Under the pieces are notes generated by a model. The model was not told the origin of the DNA. It saw only the letters and a list, made by a program, of their open reading frames with translations, and did not search any database. Both the position numbers and the translations under genes were made by a program. Source: CAJXZP01 sp964195485 (GTDB lineage: Bacteria > Bacteroidota > Bacteroidia > Flavobacteriales_G > Salibacteraceae). From it: a stretch of DNA of 17,829 nucleotides. The stretch spans positions 1 to 17,829 of the forward strand of contig CAXMPG010000117.1 of the NCBI GenBank assembly GCA_964195485.1, read 5' to 3'. Positions 1 to 6,749 of the stretch are shown here, one piece after another; the stretch's first letter is position 1, and every line of letters begins with the position of its first letter.

Positions 1-779
1 TGATGGTCAATTGCTAATCGGTTTACATTATTATCTAACGCAAATATGGCAGCCGCTGCAAGTGATCCTGCCTGACGCATTCCACCTCCAAAAGATTTTC
101 TATACCTACGCGCTAAATAAATATGCTTTTTTGTACCCAATAATATAGATCCCACAGGAGCTCCTAGTCCTTTAGATAAGCAAATGGATATGGTATCGAA
201 TAAGCCTCCATAATCCTTAGGAGAATGATTGTTTGCAACAATTGCATTAAACAATCGTGCGCCATCTAGGTGAAAGGCTAAATCATTTTTATCACAGACC
301 TCTTTAACGGCTTTTATTTCTTCCAGACTCCAGGTAGTTCCACCACCTTTATTAACGGTGTTTTCTAACGAAACTAAACGAGATATAGGTTTATGGATAT
401 CGTCTGGATAAATATGGTCTTCCACATCCTTTGCAGTAAATTGTCCATAGTCTGTATGAATTAAGCTTACGGAACAACCTGCATTCATTCCAATTCCTCC
501 ACCTTCATATTGATAAATATGAGAGTAATAGTCACAGATAATATCTTCTCCAGGTTTGGTATGGAGCTTTATGGCAATTTGATTACTCATAGTACCAGAT
601 GGAACAAATAAGGCCGCTTCCATTCCAAACATTTCTGCCATCTTTTCCTCTAATGCATTTATAGAAGGGTCTTCGCCAAAAACATCATCACCAACTGGTG
701 CTGAGTTCATTGCTTTCAGCATCCCTTTAGAAGGTTTAGTAACGGTGTCACTTCGAAAATCAATAGTATTGGTTGTCAT
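1..779 (-). CDS. Low-specificity L-threonine aldolase, partial (C-terminus beyond window)
   Basis: This is a PLP-dependent fold-type I enzyme that cleaves L-threonine or L-allo-threonine to glycine and acetaldehyde in the cytoplasm. The reverse-strand frame opens with ATG at 779-777 and stays open for 259 codons to the window edge. The N-terminus MTTNTIDFRSDTVTKP is the family signature. GDDVFGEDP (about residues 30-38), the SGTMSNQ motif that contacts the cofactor phosphate (61-67), HLDGAR with the aspartate that pairs with the PLP ring (D172) and LSKGLGAPVGS with the predicted Schiff-base lysine (K203) follow in the usual order. The family is about 340 residues, so roughly 80 are missing. 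It is divergent from typA. No exact TAnnTTTG box was found upstream. The family call is secure, but stereospecificity cannot be read from sequence. Confidence 0.95.
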   Translation of the reverse strand, partial: MTTNTIDFRSDTVTKPSKGMLKAMNSAPVGDDVFGEDPSINALEEKMAEMFGMEAALFVPSGTMSNQIAIKLHTKPGEDIICDYYSHIYQYEGGGIGMNAGCSVSLIHTDYGQFTAKDVEDHIYPDDIHKPISRLVSLENTVNKGGGTTWSLEEIKAVKEVCDKNDLAFHLDGARLFNAIVANNHSPKDYGGLFDTISICLSKGLGAPVGSILLGTKKHIYLARRYRKSFGGGMRQAGSLAAAAIFALDNNVNRLAIDH

Positions 780-948
780 TTTTCTCTGTTTTGAGTAAAC
801 GAATTTAAAGAATATTATGCTCTCATATTCTATAAATAAAAGGAGATATTTGAGGAATACATTGTATATTGATTTATAGAAATTTAGCCCGATAATTAGA
901 CGGAAATTAAATACTTCAATTAAAGGGTATTAGTCAATATTAAAACCA

Positions 949-956
949 TACTTTTG
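949..956 (+). promoter_or_regulatory. Bacteroidota-type -7 promoter box of typA
   Basis: TACTTTTG matches the Bacteroidota -7 consensus TAnnTTTG exactly and ends 18 nt before the typA ATG, implying a very short leader. No clear TTTG -33 element is visible at the expected distance. The same octamer occurs upstream of the E1 dehydrogenase gene on the other strand. Chance matches are expected in DNA this AT-rich, so position is the main support. Confidence 0.5.
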
Positions 957-974
957 CCGCTCAAAATTTAGAGC

Positions 975-2738
975 ATGCAATCAATAAGAAACATAGCAAT
1001 TATTGCCCACGTTGATCACGGGAAAACTACATTAATGGATAAGATTATCCACGAGTGTGAAGCCATGGATGGCCGTAAAGATACTGGAGAGTTAATTCTT
1101 GACAGTAATGACCTAGAACGCGAGCGTGGTATTACTATCGTTTCGAAAAACGTTTCGGTTAATTATAGAGATGTTAAAATTAATTTGATTGACACACCTG
1201 GTCACGCGGATTTCGGTGGTGAGGTTGAACGTGTTTTAAAAATGGCTGATGGCGTTTTGTTATTAGTTGATGCATTTGAGGGTGCGATGCCGCAAACTCG
1301 ATTTGTATTAGGAAAAGCATTAGAATTAGGTTTGAAACCTATTGTAGTAGTTAACAAGGTAGATAAAGAAAACTGTACTCCTGATTTAGTTCATGAGCAA
1401 GTGTTTGATTTAATGTTTAACCTTGATGCTACGGAAGATCAATTAGATTTCTCTACATTATACGGTTCATCTAAACAAGGATGGATGAGTACAGATCACC
1501 AAGAACCTACAGATAATATTCGTCCGTTATTGGATACTATTATTGATGTGATTCCAGAATCTCCTTATAGAGAGGGTACTCCACAGATGCAAATTACATC
1601 TCTTGATTACTCTGCGTTTTTAGGTCGTATTGCGATTGGACGTGTTTTTAGAGGTGACTTAGAAATTGGTAAAGATTATACCTTATGTAAACGTAATGGT
1701 GTAAAGAAAAAAGTTCGTGTTAAAGAACTTTCAGAATTTGTAGGCCTTGGTAAATTAAAGGTTGATAAAATTCGTTCAGGTGATATCTGTGCGGTTGTTG
1801 GTATTGAAGGATTTGAAATTGGTGATACTCTTGCCGATTTGAATGAGCCAGAAGAAATGCCAAGAATTTCTATTGATGAGCCAACAATGAGTATGTTGTT
1901 TACGATTAACAACTCACCATTTTTTGGAAAAGAAGGTAAATTTGTTACTTCTCGTCACTTACGTGATCGTTTATATAAAGAAACAGAGAAGAATTTAGCT
2001 CTTAGAGTTGATGATACAGATACGGAAGATAAATTTAATGTTTTCGGTAGGGGTGTACTTCACCTTTCTGTTTTAATTGAAACTATGAGAAGAGAGGGTT
2101 ATGAACTTCAAGTTGGTAAACCTCAGGTTATTATTAAAGAAATTGATGGTGTTAAATGTGAGCCTTACGAAGTAATGGTTATTGATGTACCAGAAGAGTT
2201 TTCAAGTAAAGCAATTAACTTGGTGACTATGCGTAAAGGTGACTTGATGATTATGGAGCCTAAAGGTGATTTACAACATTTAGAATTCTATATTCCTTCA
2301 CGTGGTATTATTGGGTTAAGAAACTCTATGCTTACAGCTACCGCTGGACAAGCAATTATGACACACCGTTTCAAAGAGTTTGCGCCCTACAAAGGGGATA
2401 TTCCTGGACGTAATAAAGGAGCTATTGTTTCTATGGAAACTGGAGCTGCTACAGCATTTGCATTAAACAAATTACAAGATAGAGGGTTCTTCTTTGTAGA
2501 GCCAACAGAGGTTATTTATAAAGGTCAAGTTGTTGGAGAGCACTCTCGTGATAATGATTTAGAAATTAACTTGGTGAAAGGAAAGCAATTAACAAACATG
2601 CGTAAGTCTGGTACAGATGACGCTATGAAAATTGCACCAAAAATCAAATTTTCTTTAGAGGAATGTATGGAATACATTAAATCTGATGAGTATTTAGAAA
2701 TTACTCCTCTTAGTTTAAGAATGAGAAAGATCAAGTAA
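975..2738 (+). CDS. typA: Ribosome-associated translational GTPase TypA/BipA
   Basis: TypA/BipA is an EF-G-like GTPase that binds the 70S ribosome and aids growth or ribosome assembly under stress and cold. The 587-residue protein is close to the usual size of about 600. The G domain shows the P-loop AHVDHGKT (residues 11-18), the switch I RGIT (51-54), DTPGH (73-77) and NKVD (127-130). EF-Tu-like domain 2 (about 205-290), the EF-G-like domain containing GRGVLHLSVLIE (about 357-368) and the BipA-specific C-terminal domain with the PSRGIIGLR motif follow. The first ATG fits the family because the conserved strand RNIAIIAHVD starts five residues later. There is no Shine-Dalgarno site, as is normal for Bacteroidota. 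It is a single-gene unit with its own promoter and ends at a strong bidirectional terminator. No anomaly was seen. Confidence 0.98.
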   Translation: MQSIRNIAIIAHVDHGKTTLMDKIIHECEAMDGRKDTGELILDSNDLERERGITIVSKNVSVNYRDVKINLIDTPGHADFGGEVERVLKMADGVLLLVDAFEGAMPQTRFVLGKALELGLKPIVVVNKVDKENCTPDLVHEQVFDLMFNLDATEDQLDFSTLYGSSKQGWMSTDHQEPTDNIRPLLDTIIDVIPESPYREGTPQMQITSLDYSAFLGRIAIGRVFRGDLEIGKDYTLCKRNGVKKKVRVKELSEFVGLGKLKVDKIRSGDICAVVGIEGFEIGDTLADLNEPEEMPRISIDEPTMSMLFTINNSPFFGKEGKFVTSRHLRDRLYKETEKNLALRVDDTDTEDKFNVFGRGVLHLSVLIETMRREGYELQVGKPQVIIKEIDGVKCEPYEVMVIDVPEEFSSKAINLVTMRKGDLMIMEPKGDLQHLEFYIPSRGIIGLRNSMLTATAGQAIMTHRFKEFAPYKGDIPGRNKGAIVSMETGAATAFALNKLQDRGFFFVEPTEVIYKGQVVGEHSRDNDLEINLVKGKQLTNMRKSGTDDAMKIAPKIKFSLEECMEYIKSDEYLEITPLSLRMRKIK

Positions 2739-2756
2739 CTAGGAATTGACAAGACA

Positions 2757-2795
2757 AAAAAAATCCGAAGAGCAAATTGCTCTTCGGATTTTTTT
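2757..2795. terminator. Bidirectional rho-independent terminator between typA and a lipoprotein gene
   Basis: TCCGAAGAGC pairs perfectly with GCTCTTCGGA around a 5-nt loop (2774-2778). Runs of A before and T after extend the stem and supply a T-tract on each strand. It lies 18 nt after the typA stop and 14 nt after the stop of the convergent lipoprotein gene, so it can end both transcripts. Confidence 0.92.
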
Positions 2796-2809
2796 ATGCA
2801 TAAACTTTT

Positions 2810-3625
2810 TTAGTTTGTTCTGCTATATACATGTAGTAGCACTTTTCCATTTTCTCCATTAAAATAAATATATATCTGCCCTATACTTAAATCACAAGCT
2901 AAATACATCTTGGCGTTTCTTCTTTCCATGTAATCCCAACCTGAAAATTCAAATTGTTTTACCTTTTGTGATGTGTTAGCAAGCTTTTCACACCCAATGG
3001 AAGAGAATATTAAAGGAGGAACAAAAGACCCTGAAATAGTTTCTTGCGTATTGACACATACCGCAGGTCCTTCTCCAATTTTCAATGACAAGTCCTTTCC
3101 AAATTCAAGTGTATTGTCCTTTTTGCAACTTACAATATTACTCCAATTCGAACGCCATTGAATAGCCGTTTGACCAGACATCGTGTATTCTTCTAATACA
3201 TTTATTATTTTCCATTTTGTATTAGCTAATAATGCGATGGTATTAGGTTCTATGACTTGTCGTATTCCTCCATCCTTTGGGAGGATTACTTTTGGGTAAA
3301 TACCTTTTTCAACATCTCTTATGTCCCAATTACTCGTGTCATATTTTTCTACGAAAATGTAATACTCTCCAGCCTCATAGGCTTTGGCGCTTTCAAAATG
3401 GCCAACCATATCTGATTTCATCGTAAGCAAAACATTATGTCCTGTCAGCCAATCATCAGGCGATTTGAATACTTGTACCTTTGCACTCACAACAGGTTCG
3501 TTGTTCGTGTTATACACATTTCCTTCAAAAGCGTATAAGTCTGTTTCCTTTCTACAGGATGTTAAAGTTGTAAGTAAAAGGATGGACAAGAGTCCTAAAC
3601 CTTTAATTAGTGGTGGTAATCTCAT
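2810..3625 (-). CDS. Lipoprotein with carboxypeptidase-regulatory-like and lipocalin-like domains (paralogue A)
   Basis: This is a predicted envelope lipoprotein of unknown function, 271 residues. The signal peptide MRLPPLIKGLGLLSILLLTT ends in the lipobox LTSC with C24 as lipidation site. Residues of about 30-100 resemble a carboxypeptidase-regulatory-like beta-sandwich (FEGNVYNTNNEPVVSAKVQV and later GHFES..AGEYYIFVEK). The remainder has W-K-I near its start, then SCKKDNTLEF and a later Cys, recalling the lipocalin-like domains common in Bacteroidota lipoproteins. Four cysteines are shared with the neighbour at 3804-4619, suggesting disulfides. An ATG eight codons upstream (3649) is rejected because it overlaps the -7 box at 3647-3654. 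The chosen start gives exactly the length of the paralogue. The domain assignments are inferred by eye and the function is unknown. Confidence 0.85.
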   Translation of the reverse strand: MRLPPLIKGLGLLSILLLTTLTSCRKETDLYAFEGNVYNTNNEPVVSAKVQVFKSPDDWLTGHNVLLTMKSDMVGHFESAKAYEAGEYYIFVEKYDTSNWDIRDVEKGIYPKVILPKDGGIRQVIEPNTIALLANTKWKIINVLEEYTMSGQTAIQWRSNWSNIVSCKKDNTLEFGKDLSLKIGEGPAVCVNTQETISGSFVPPLIFSSIGCEKLANTSQKVKQFEFSGWDYMERRNAKMYLACDLSIGQIYIYFNGENGKVLLHVYSRTN

Positions 3626-3646
3626 TGTAGTGTAGTTTAGTGAATA

Positions 3647-3654
3647 CAAATCTA
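3647..3654 (-). promoter_or_regulatory. -7 promoter box of lipoprotein A
   Basis: The minus-strand octamer TAGATTTG is an exact TAnnTTTG match ending 21 nt upstream of the chosen ATG at 3625. Because it overlaps the alternative upstream ATG at 3649, it decides the start. No -33 TTTG is evident. Confidence 0.5.
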
Positions 3655-3803
3655 CGATGAGGTTAAAGCTATGGTTTTAGTGTATTTACCAATCTGTAAC
3701 ACCAATGTGTCAAAGGGTATAGGGTTAACAAAATCAGGAAATTTTGTTTAAATAAATAGTCAATTATAATTCTAAGTAATTAAAATTAGGGAGGATTTAA
3801 TTT

Positions 3804-4619
3804 TTATCGTCTTGAATATACATCAAGCATCATCTTACCATCATTGGCTTCGTAATACACATACATTTCACCAATATTTTGGTTACATGCTAAATACATC
3901 TTAGCATCTTTTGCTTTCATTGCAGGCCACCCCGAATATTCAAATTCTTTTACGGTCTGAGAGGTATTTGGTAAGTTGATGCAACTATTTGAATTGAAAA
4001 TTATTGGCGGCACAAACGAGCCTAATACATTACGTTCTCCACCTGAACATGTGATATCACCTTCAGATACACGCATAGATAAATCTTTGTTGAATGCAAT
4101 ATAATTATCTCTTCTACAGTTGTTTATGTTTGTCCAAATTGATTGCCACTCAATTGCTGTATGGCCTGATTTAGTGTATTCTTTATGAACATTCGTTAGA
4201 ACCCATTGGGTACTAGCCATAGCTGACATGTTATTATAGTCAATCACATAATTTAGACCTTTATCTTCCGGTATAGAAACCTTTGGATATACACCTTGCT
4301 CGACCTTACGGATTTCCCAATTACTTGAGTCCAGTTTTTCAACAAAAATGTAATACTCTCCTGGTTCAAAAATAGGCCCGCTTTCAAAATGACCTGAAAA
4401 ATCCGAAGTCATTGAGGCAATAACGTTATGGCCAGTTAACCAATCTTCCGCAGTCTCAAAAATTTGAATAGTAGCCGACACAACAGGTTTTCCTGTCGTA
4501 CTAACAACTCGCCCCTCGTAGCTTACAAGCTCAGACTTTTTAGCACATGAATTTAAGGTTACCATTGAAGCAACAAAAAATAACATGGTAACATTTCGTA
4601 GTAGGTATGAAATATTCAT
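3804..4619 (-). CDS. Lipoprotein with carboxypeptidase-regulatory-like and lipocalin-like domains (paralogue B)
   Basis: This is a 271-residue predicted envelope lipoprotein, a tandem paralogue of the gene at 2810-3625, with roughly half of the residues identical along the whole length. The signal peptide ends in the lipobox LNSC (C25). SYEGRVVSTTGKPVVSATIQ begins the carboxypeptidase-regulatory-like domain. AEDWLTGHNV and GEYYIFVEKLDSSNWEIR are nearly unchanged between the copies. NCRRDN, TCSG, SCINL and YLACN carry the four shared cysteines of the C-terminal lipocalin-like part. The ATG at 4619 lies only 4 nt from a -7 promoter box, so the message may be leaderless; an internal ATG at residue 12 would leave a signal peptide without a basic head. 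No terminator separates it from copy A, so read-through is possible. The function is unknown. Confidence 0.85.
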   Translation of the reverse strand: MNISYLLRNVTMLFFVASMVTLNSCAKKSELVSYEGRVVSTTGKPVVSATIQIFETAEDWLTGHNVIASMTSDFSGHFESGPIFEPGEYYIFVEKLDSSNWEIRKVEQGVYPKVSIPEDKGLNYVIDYNNMSAMASTQWVLTNVHKEYTKSGHTAIEWQSIWTNINNCRRDNYIAFNKDLSMRVSEGDITCSGGERNVLGSFVPPIIFNSNSCINLPNTSQTVKEFEYSGWPAMKAKDAKMYLACNQNIGEMYVYYEANDGKMMLDVYSRR

Positions 4620-4623
4620 GGTG

Positions 4624-4631
4624 CAAAATTA
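4624..4631 (-). promoter_or_regulatory. -7 promoter box of lipoprotein B, leaderless spacing
   Basis: The minus-strand octamer TAATTTTG matches TAnnTTTG and is separated from the ATG at 4619 by only 4 nt, which would place the transcription start at or next to the start codon. No -33 TTTG is evident. Confidence 0.45.
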
Positions 4632-4644
4632 ACATGCACATGTT
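4631..4644. repeat. Perfect 6-bp inverted repeat in the lipoprotein B promoter
   Basis: AACATG-CA-CATGTT is a perfect inverted repeat with a 2-nt centre. It touches the upstream edge of the -7 box and lies in the -7/-33 spacer on the minus strand, a usual place for a repressor site. No matching copy was noticed upstream of lipoprotein A. Confidence 0.4.
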
Positions 4645-4831
4645 GATTAATAAAAGATTTCATCACTTAATTGTAAATATCGCCCCATAAGTTTTAATTA
4701 TTTGGTCAAAAATGGCGATTATTCGGCTTAATCGATATTTGATAGAATAAAATTTGCTGTCTATTTTGAGTTAATTTTAAATGGATAAACGAGAATTGCA
4801 AGGAATACTTATAGGGTATGTGATTCTATTC

Positions 4832-4839
4832 TATATTTG
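4832..4839 (+). promoter_or_regulatory. -7 promoter box upstream of the ECF sigma gene
   Basis: TATATTTG is an exact TAnnTTTG match 139 nt upstream of the sigma ATG. It would give a long leader, unlike the other promoters here, so a closer non-consensus (for example autoregulated) promoter remains possible. No -33 TTTG is clear. Confidence 0.35.
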
Positions 4840-4978
4840 AGTTTATTGGCCGGAAGAATTTTAATTGGCTATCTTGTTGATATTCAACTTAGCTGATATG
4901 ATTAACAAGAAATTATAATTATTCAAGGCAACTATTATTTACTTATTTACATCGTAAGCTTAGAATCTGAATAGAGGA

Positions 4979-5518
4979 ATGACAGAGGATGAATTAATAA
5001 AGGCATGTATTAAAAATAATAATCGTGCTCAAAAGTCTTTGTTTGATGAGTTTTCTCCAAGGTTACTAGGTGTATGCTTAAGATATGCTCAAAATCGAGA
5101 TGAAGCACAAGATATGCTTCAAGACGGGTTCATAAAGATCTTTCAAAAATTAAATGCATATAGCGGAACCGGTTCTTTTGGCGGTTGGATGCACCGTATC
5201 ATGGTAAACACTTGTTTAGATTCTATTCGGAAGAATAGTAAATATAAATACAGTGTTGAAATTGAAAAAGCGGAATATTTAGTGCATGATAATGAAACAG
5301 CTTTAACAAATATTAGGACTAAGGAACTTTTAGGCTTAATTCAACAATTGCCAGAAGGGTATAGGGTTGTTTTTAACATGTTTGCTATTGAAGGGTATGG
5401 ACATAAAGAAATTGCTAAAGAATTGAATATTACAGAAAATACTTCTAAATCACAATTTAGAAAGGCTCGGTTAAAGCTTCAAAAAGCACTAATTGAATTA
5501 GATAAAATAGTAGAATAA
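4979..5518 (+). CDS. ECF-type RNA polymerase sigma-70 factor
   Basis: This 179-residue protein has the size and two-domain layout of an extracytoplasmic-function sigma factor, which redirects RNA polymerase to a specific regulon. Sigma region 2 spans about residues 20-87: FDEFSPRLLGVCLRYAQNRDEAQDMLQDGFIKIF is the core-binding helix pair, and FGGWMHRIMVNTCLDSIRK is the -10 recognition helix. Region 4 spans about 118-172: LPEGYRVVFNMFAIEGYGHKEIAKELNITENTSKSQFRKARLKL is the helix-turn-helix that reads the -35 region. The ATG at 4979 leaves the usual short N-terminus before region 2. The next gene starts 2 nt after its stop and looks like an anti-sigma-type membrane protein, so the pair is probably one translationally coupled operon. 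The inducing signal and regulon are unknown. Confidence 0.95.
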   Translation: MTEDELIKACIKNNNRAQKSLFDEFSPRLLGVCLRYAQNRDEAQDMLQDGFIKIFQKLNAYSGTGSFGGWMHRIMVNTCLDSIRKNSKYKYSVEIEKAEYLVHDNETALTNIRTKELLGLIQQLPEGYRVVFNMFAIEGYGHKEIAKELNITENTSKSQFRKARLKLQKALIELDKIVE

Positions 5519-5520
5519 AA

Positions 5521-6609
5521 GTGGAAAATAAAGATTACATAAAGGATTTATTTAAGGATAGGTTTAGTGATTTTGAAGAGAAGGTTGATTCCCGTGTATG
5601 GAATAACGTTCAAAGTAAAATTACGTATCCAGATGCAGTTTCAACAGTGGTTGGAAGTATTTCTGTAGTGACAAAATTGTTGGTTGCTGCAATTACTATT
5701 GGAGCGATTTCTACGGTAAGTTATTTTGTTTTGAATGAGGATTCAATCAAAATAGATAAACAAACTACGGAGGAAGTAAAAGAACCTATTAATGAAGTTG
5801 AAATCAATCAAAGGACATCGAGTACAGGAATTGAAAAAGAAGAAGTAACTAATAACACTGTTGATGAAGTTAAAACTCTAGCAGTTAAAGATACTGACGA
5901 ACCACAAGAAGTAACAGAGGAAGAAGATAATAAAGTAATAATGGAAGTTGTTGCAGTAAAGGAAAGGATAATTGAAAGTGTGAATACTGAAGTTCAGAAG
6001 CCTGAAGTTAATAGGAGAAATAATATAGTTTCAAAAGCACCTAAATCTATTAAGATTGAGGAGCAATCTAGGGTTGTAGCTTCACCAATGGGAGGAGTAG
6101 TACCACTAGAAGTTTCTTTTGAATCCTTGGCTAATGTGAAAGCTATTAAATGGAAATTTGACGATGGACAAGAAAGTACTGAAGTATCACCTAATCATGT
6201 TTATGATAAACCAGGTATTTACTTTGTGACAATGTTGGCTCAATTAGAAGATGGTTCCAATGTAATGGATAAAGCAGTTATTGAAGTAAAAGAAGCTCCT
6301 GTAAATGAAAGTGTAAACTTTAGTCCGTCAAAAATAAGTGTGCCAAATATATTTACGCCTAATAATGATGGTGAAAATGATGCGTTTTTCGTAAAGTGTA
6401 CTGCAATTGAATCATTTACAATGTCGATTTATTCTGTAAATGGAGAATTAGTGTTTAGTTCAGAGAACCCAGAAGATAAATGGAATGGATCGGATTTAAG
6501 CGGGAATTACTTAGAAGATGGGGTTTATTATTACCTAATAAACGCTATTGGAAGTGACCAAAAGGTTTATGCTCCTAAAGGGTATATTACCTTAAGAAAA
6601 GGAAATTAA
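5521..6609 (+). CDS. Membrane-anchored anti-sigma-like protein with PKD and CHU_C (T9SS type B) domains
   Basis: This 362-residue protein is encoded 2 nt after the sigma factor and opens with GTG; there is no in-frame ATG in the conserved N-terminus. Residues 1-35 (YIKDLFKDRFSDFEEKVDSRVW) resemble the short cytoplasmic segment found in Bacteroidota proteins encoded next to ECF sigma genes. One membrane helix follows (about 52-72, LLVAAITIGAISTVSYFVL), then a long acidic linker rich in Glu, Val and Thr (73-165). A PKD domain (about 183-258) has the WKFDDGQES and YDKPGIYFVTM signatures. Residues 272-362 are a gliding-motility-associated CHU_C domain (PNIFTPNNDGENDAF, YSVNGELVF, WNGSDLSGNYLEDGVYYY). 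I infer a role in controlling the adjacent sigma factor, but anti-sigma activity is not shown by any motif. The PKD-CHU_C tail on a membrane-anchored protein is unusual. Confidence 0.85.
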   Translation: MENKDYIKDLFKDRFSDFEEKVDSRVWNNVQSKITYPDAVSTVVGSISVVTKLLVAAITIGAISTVSYFVLNEDSIKIDKQTTEEVKEPINEVEINQRTSSTGIEKEEVTNNTVDEVKTLAVKDTDEPQEVTEEEDNKVIMEVVAVKERIIESVNTEVQKPEVNRRNNIVSKAPKSIKIEEQSRVVASPMGGVVPLEVSFESLANVKAIKWKFDDGQESTEVSPNHVYDKPGIYFVTMLAQLEDGSNVMDKAVIEVKEAPVNESVNFSPSKISVPNIFTPNNDGENDAFFVKCTAIESFTMSIYSVNGELVFSSENPEDKWNGSDLSGNYLEDGVYYYLINAIGSDQKVYAPKGYITLRKGN

Positions 6610-6691
6610 AAAAATACTTTAGCTTATCAAAGCTATTAAGAATACCGGTGAGAGAGGTAATAAGCATATTAAAATATGATTATTATGGGTA

Positions 6692-6732
6692 AAAAAAATC
6701 CCTGAAGACAATTTGCCTTCAGGGATTTTTTT
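6692..6732. terminator. Bidirectional rho-independent terminator
   Basis: TCCCTGAAG pairs with CTTCAGGGA around a 9-nt loop (6708-6716), extended by A-tract/T-tract pairing so both strands have a T-run. It closes the sigma/anti-sigma operon on the plus strand and the M16 protease operon on the minus strand. Confidence 0.92.
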
Positions 6733-6749
6733 ATGTCTGTACCTTAATA

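Larger units (their letters stand above)
4620..4978. other. Divergent intergenic region between lipoprotein B and the ECF sigma gene
   Basis: These 359 bases hold the lipoprotein -7 box (4624-4631), a palindrome just upstream of it (4631-4644) and an exact -7 box (4832-4839) giving the sigma gene a leader of about 135 nt. A 19-codon frame at 4781-4840 ends inside the latter box. I see no RNA gene or strong hairpin in the rest. Confidence 0.6.
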
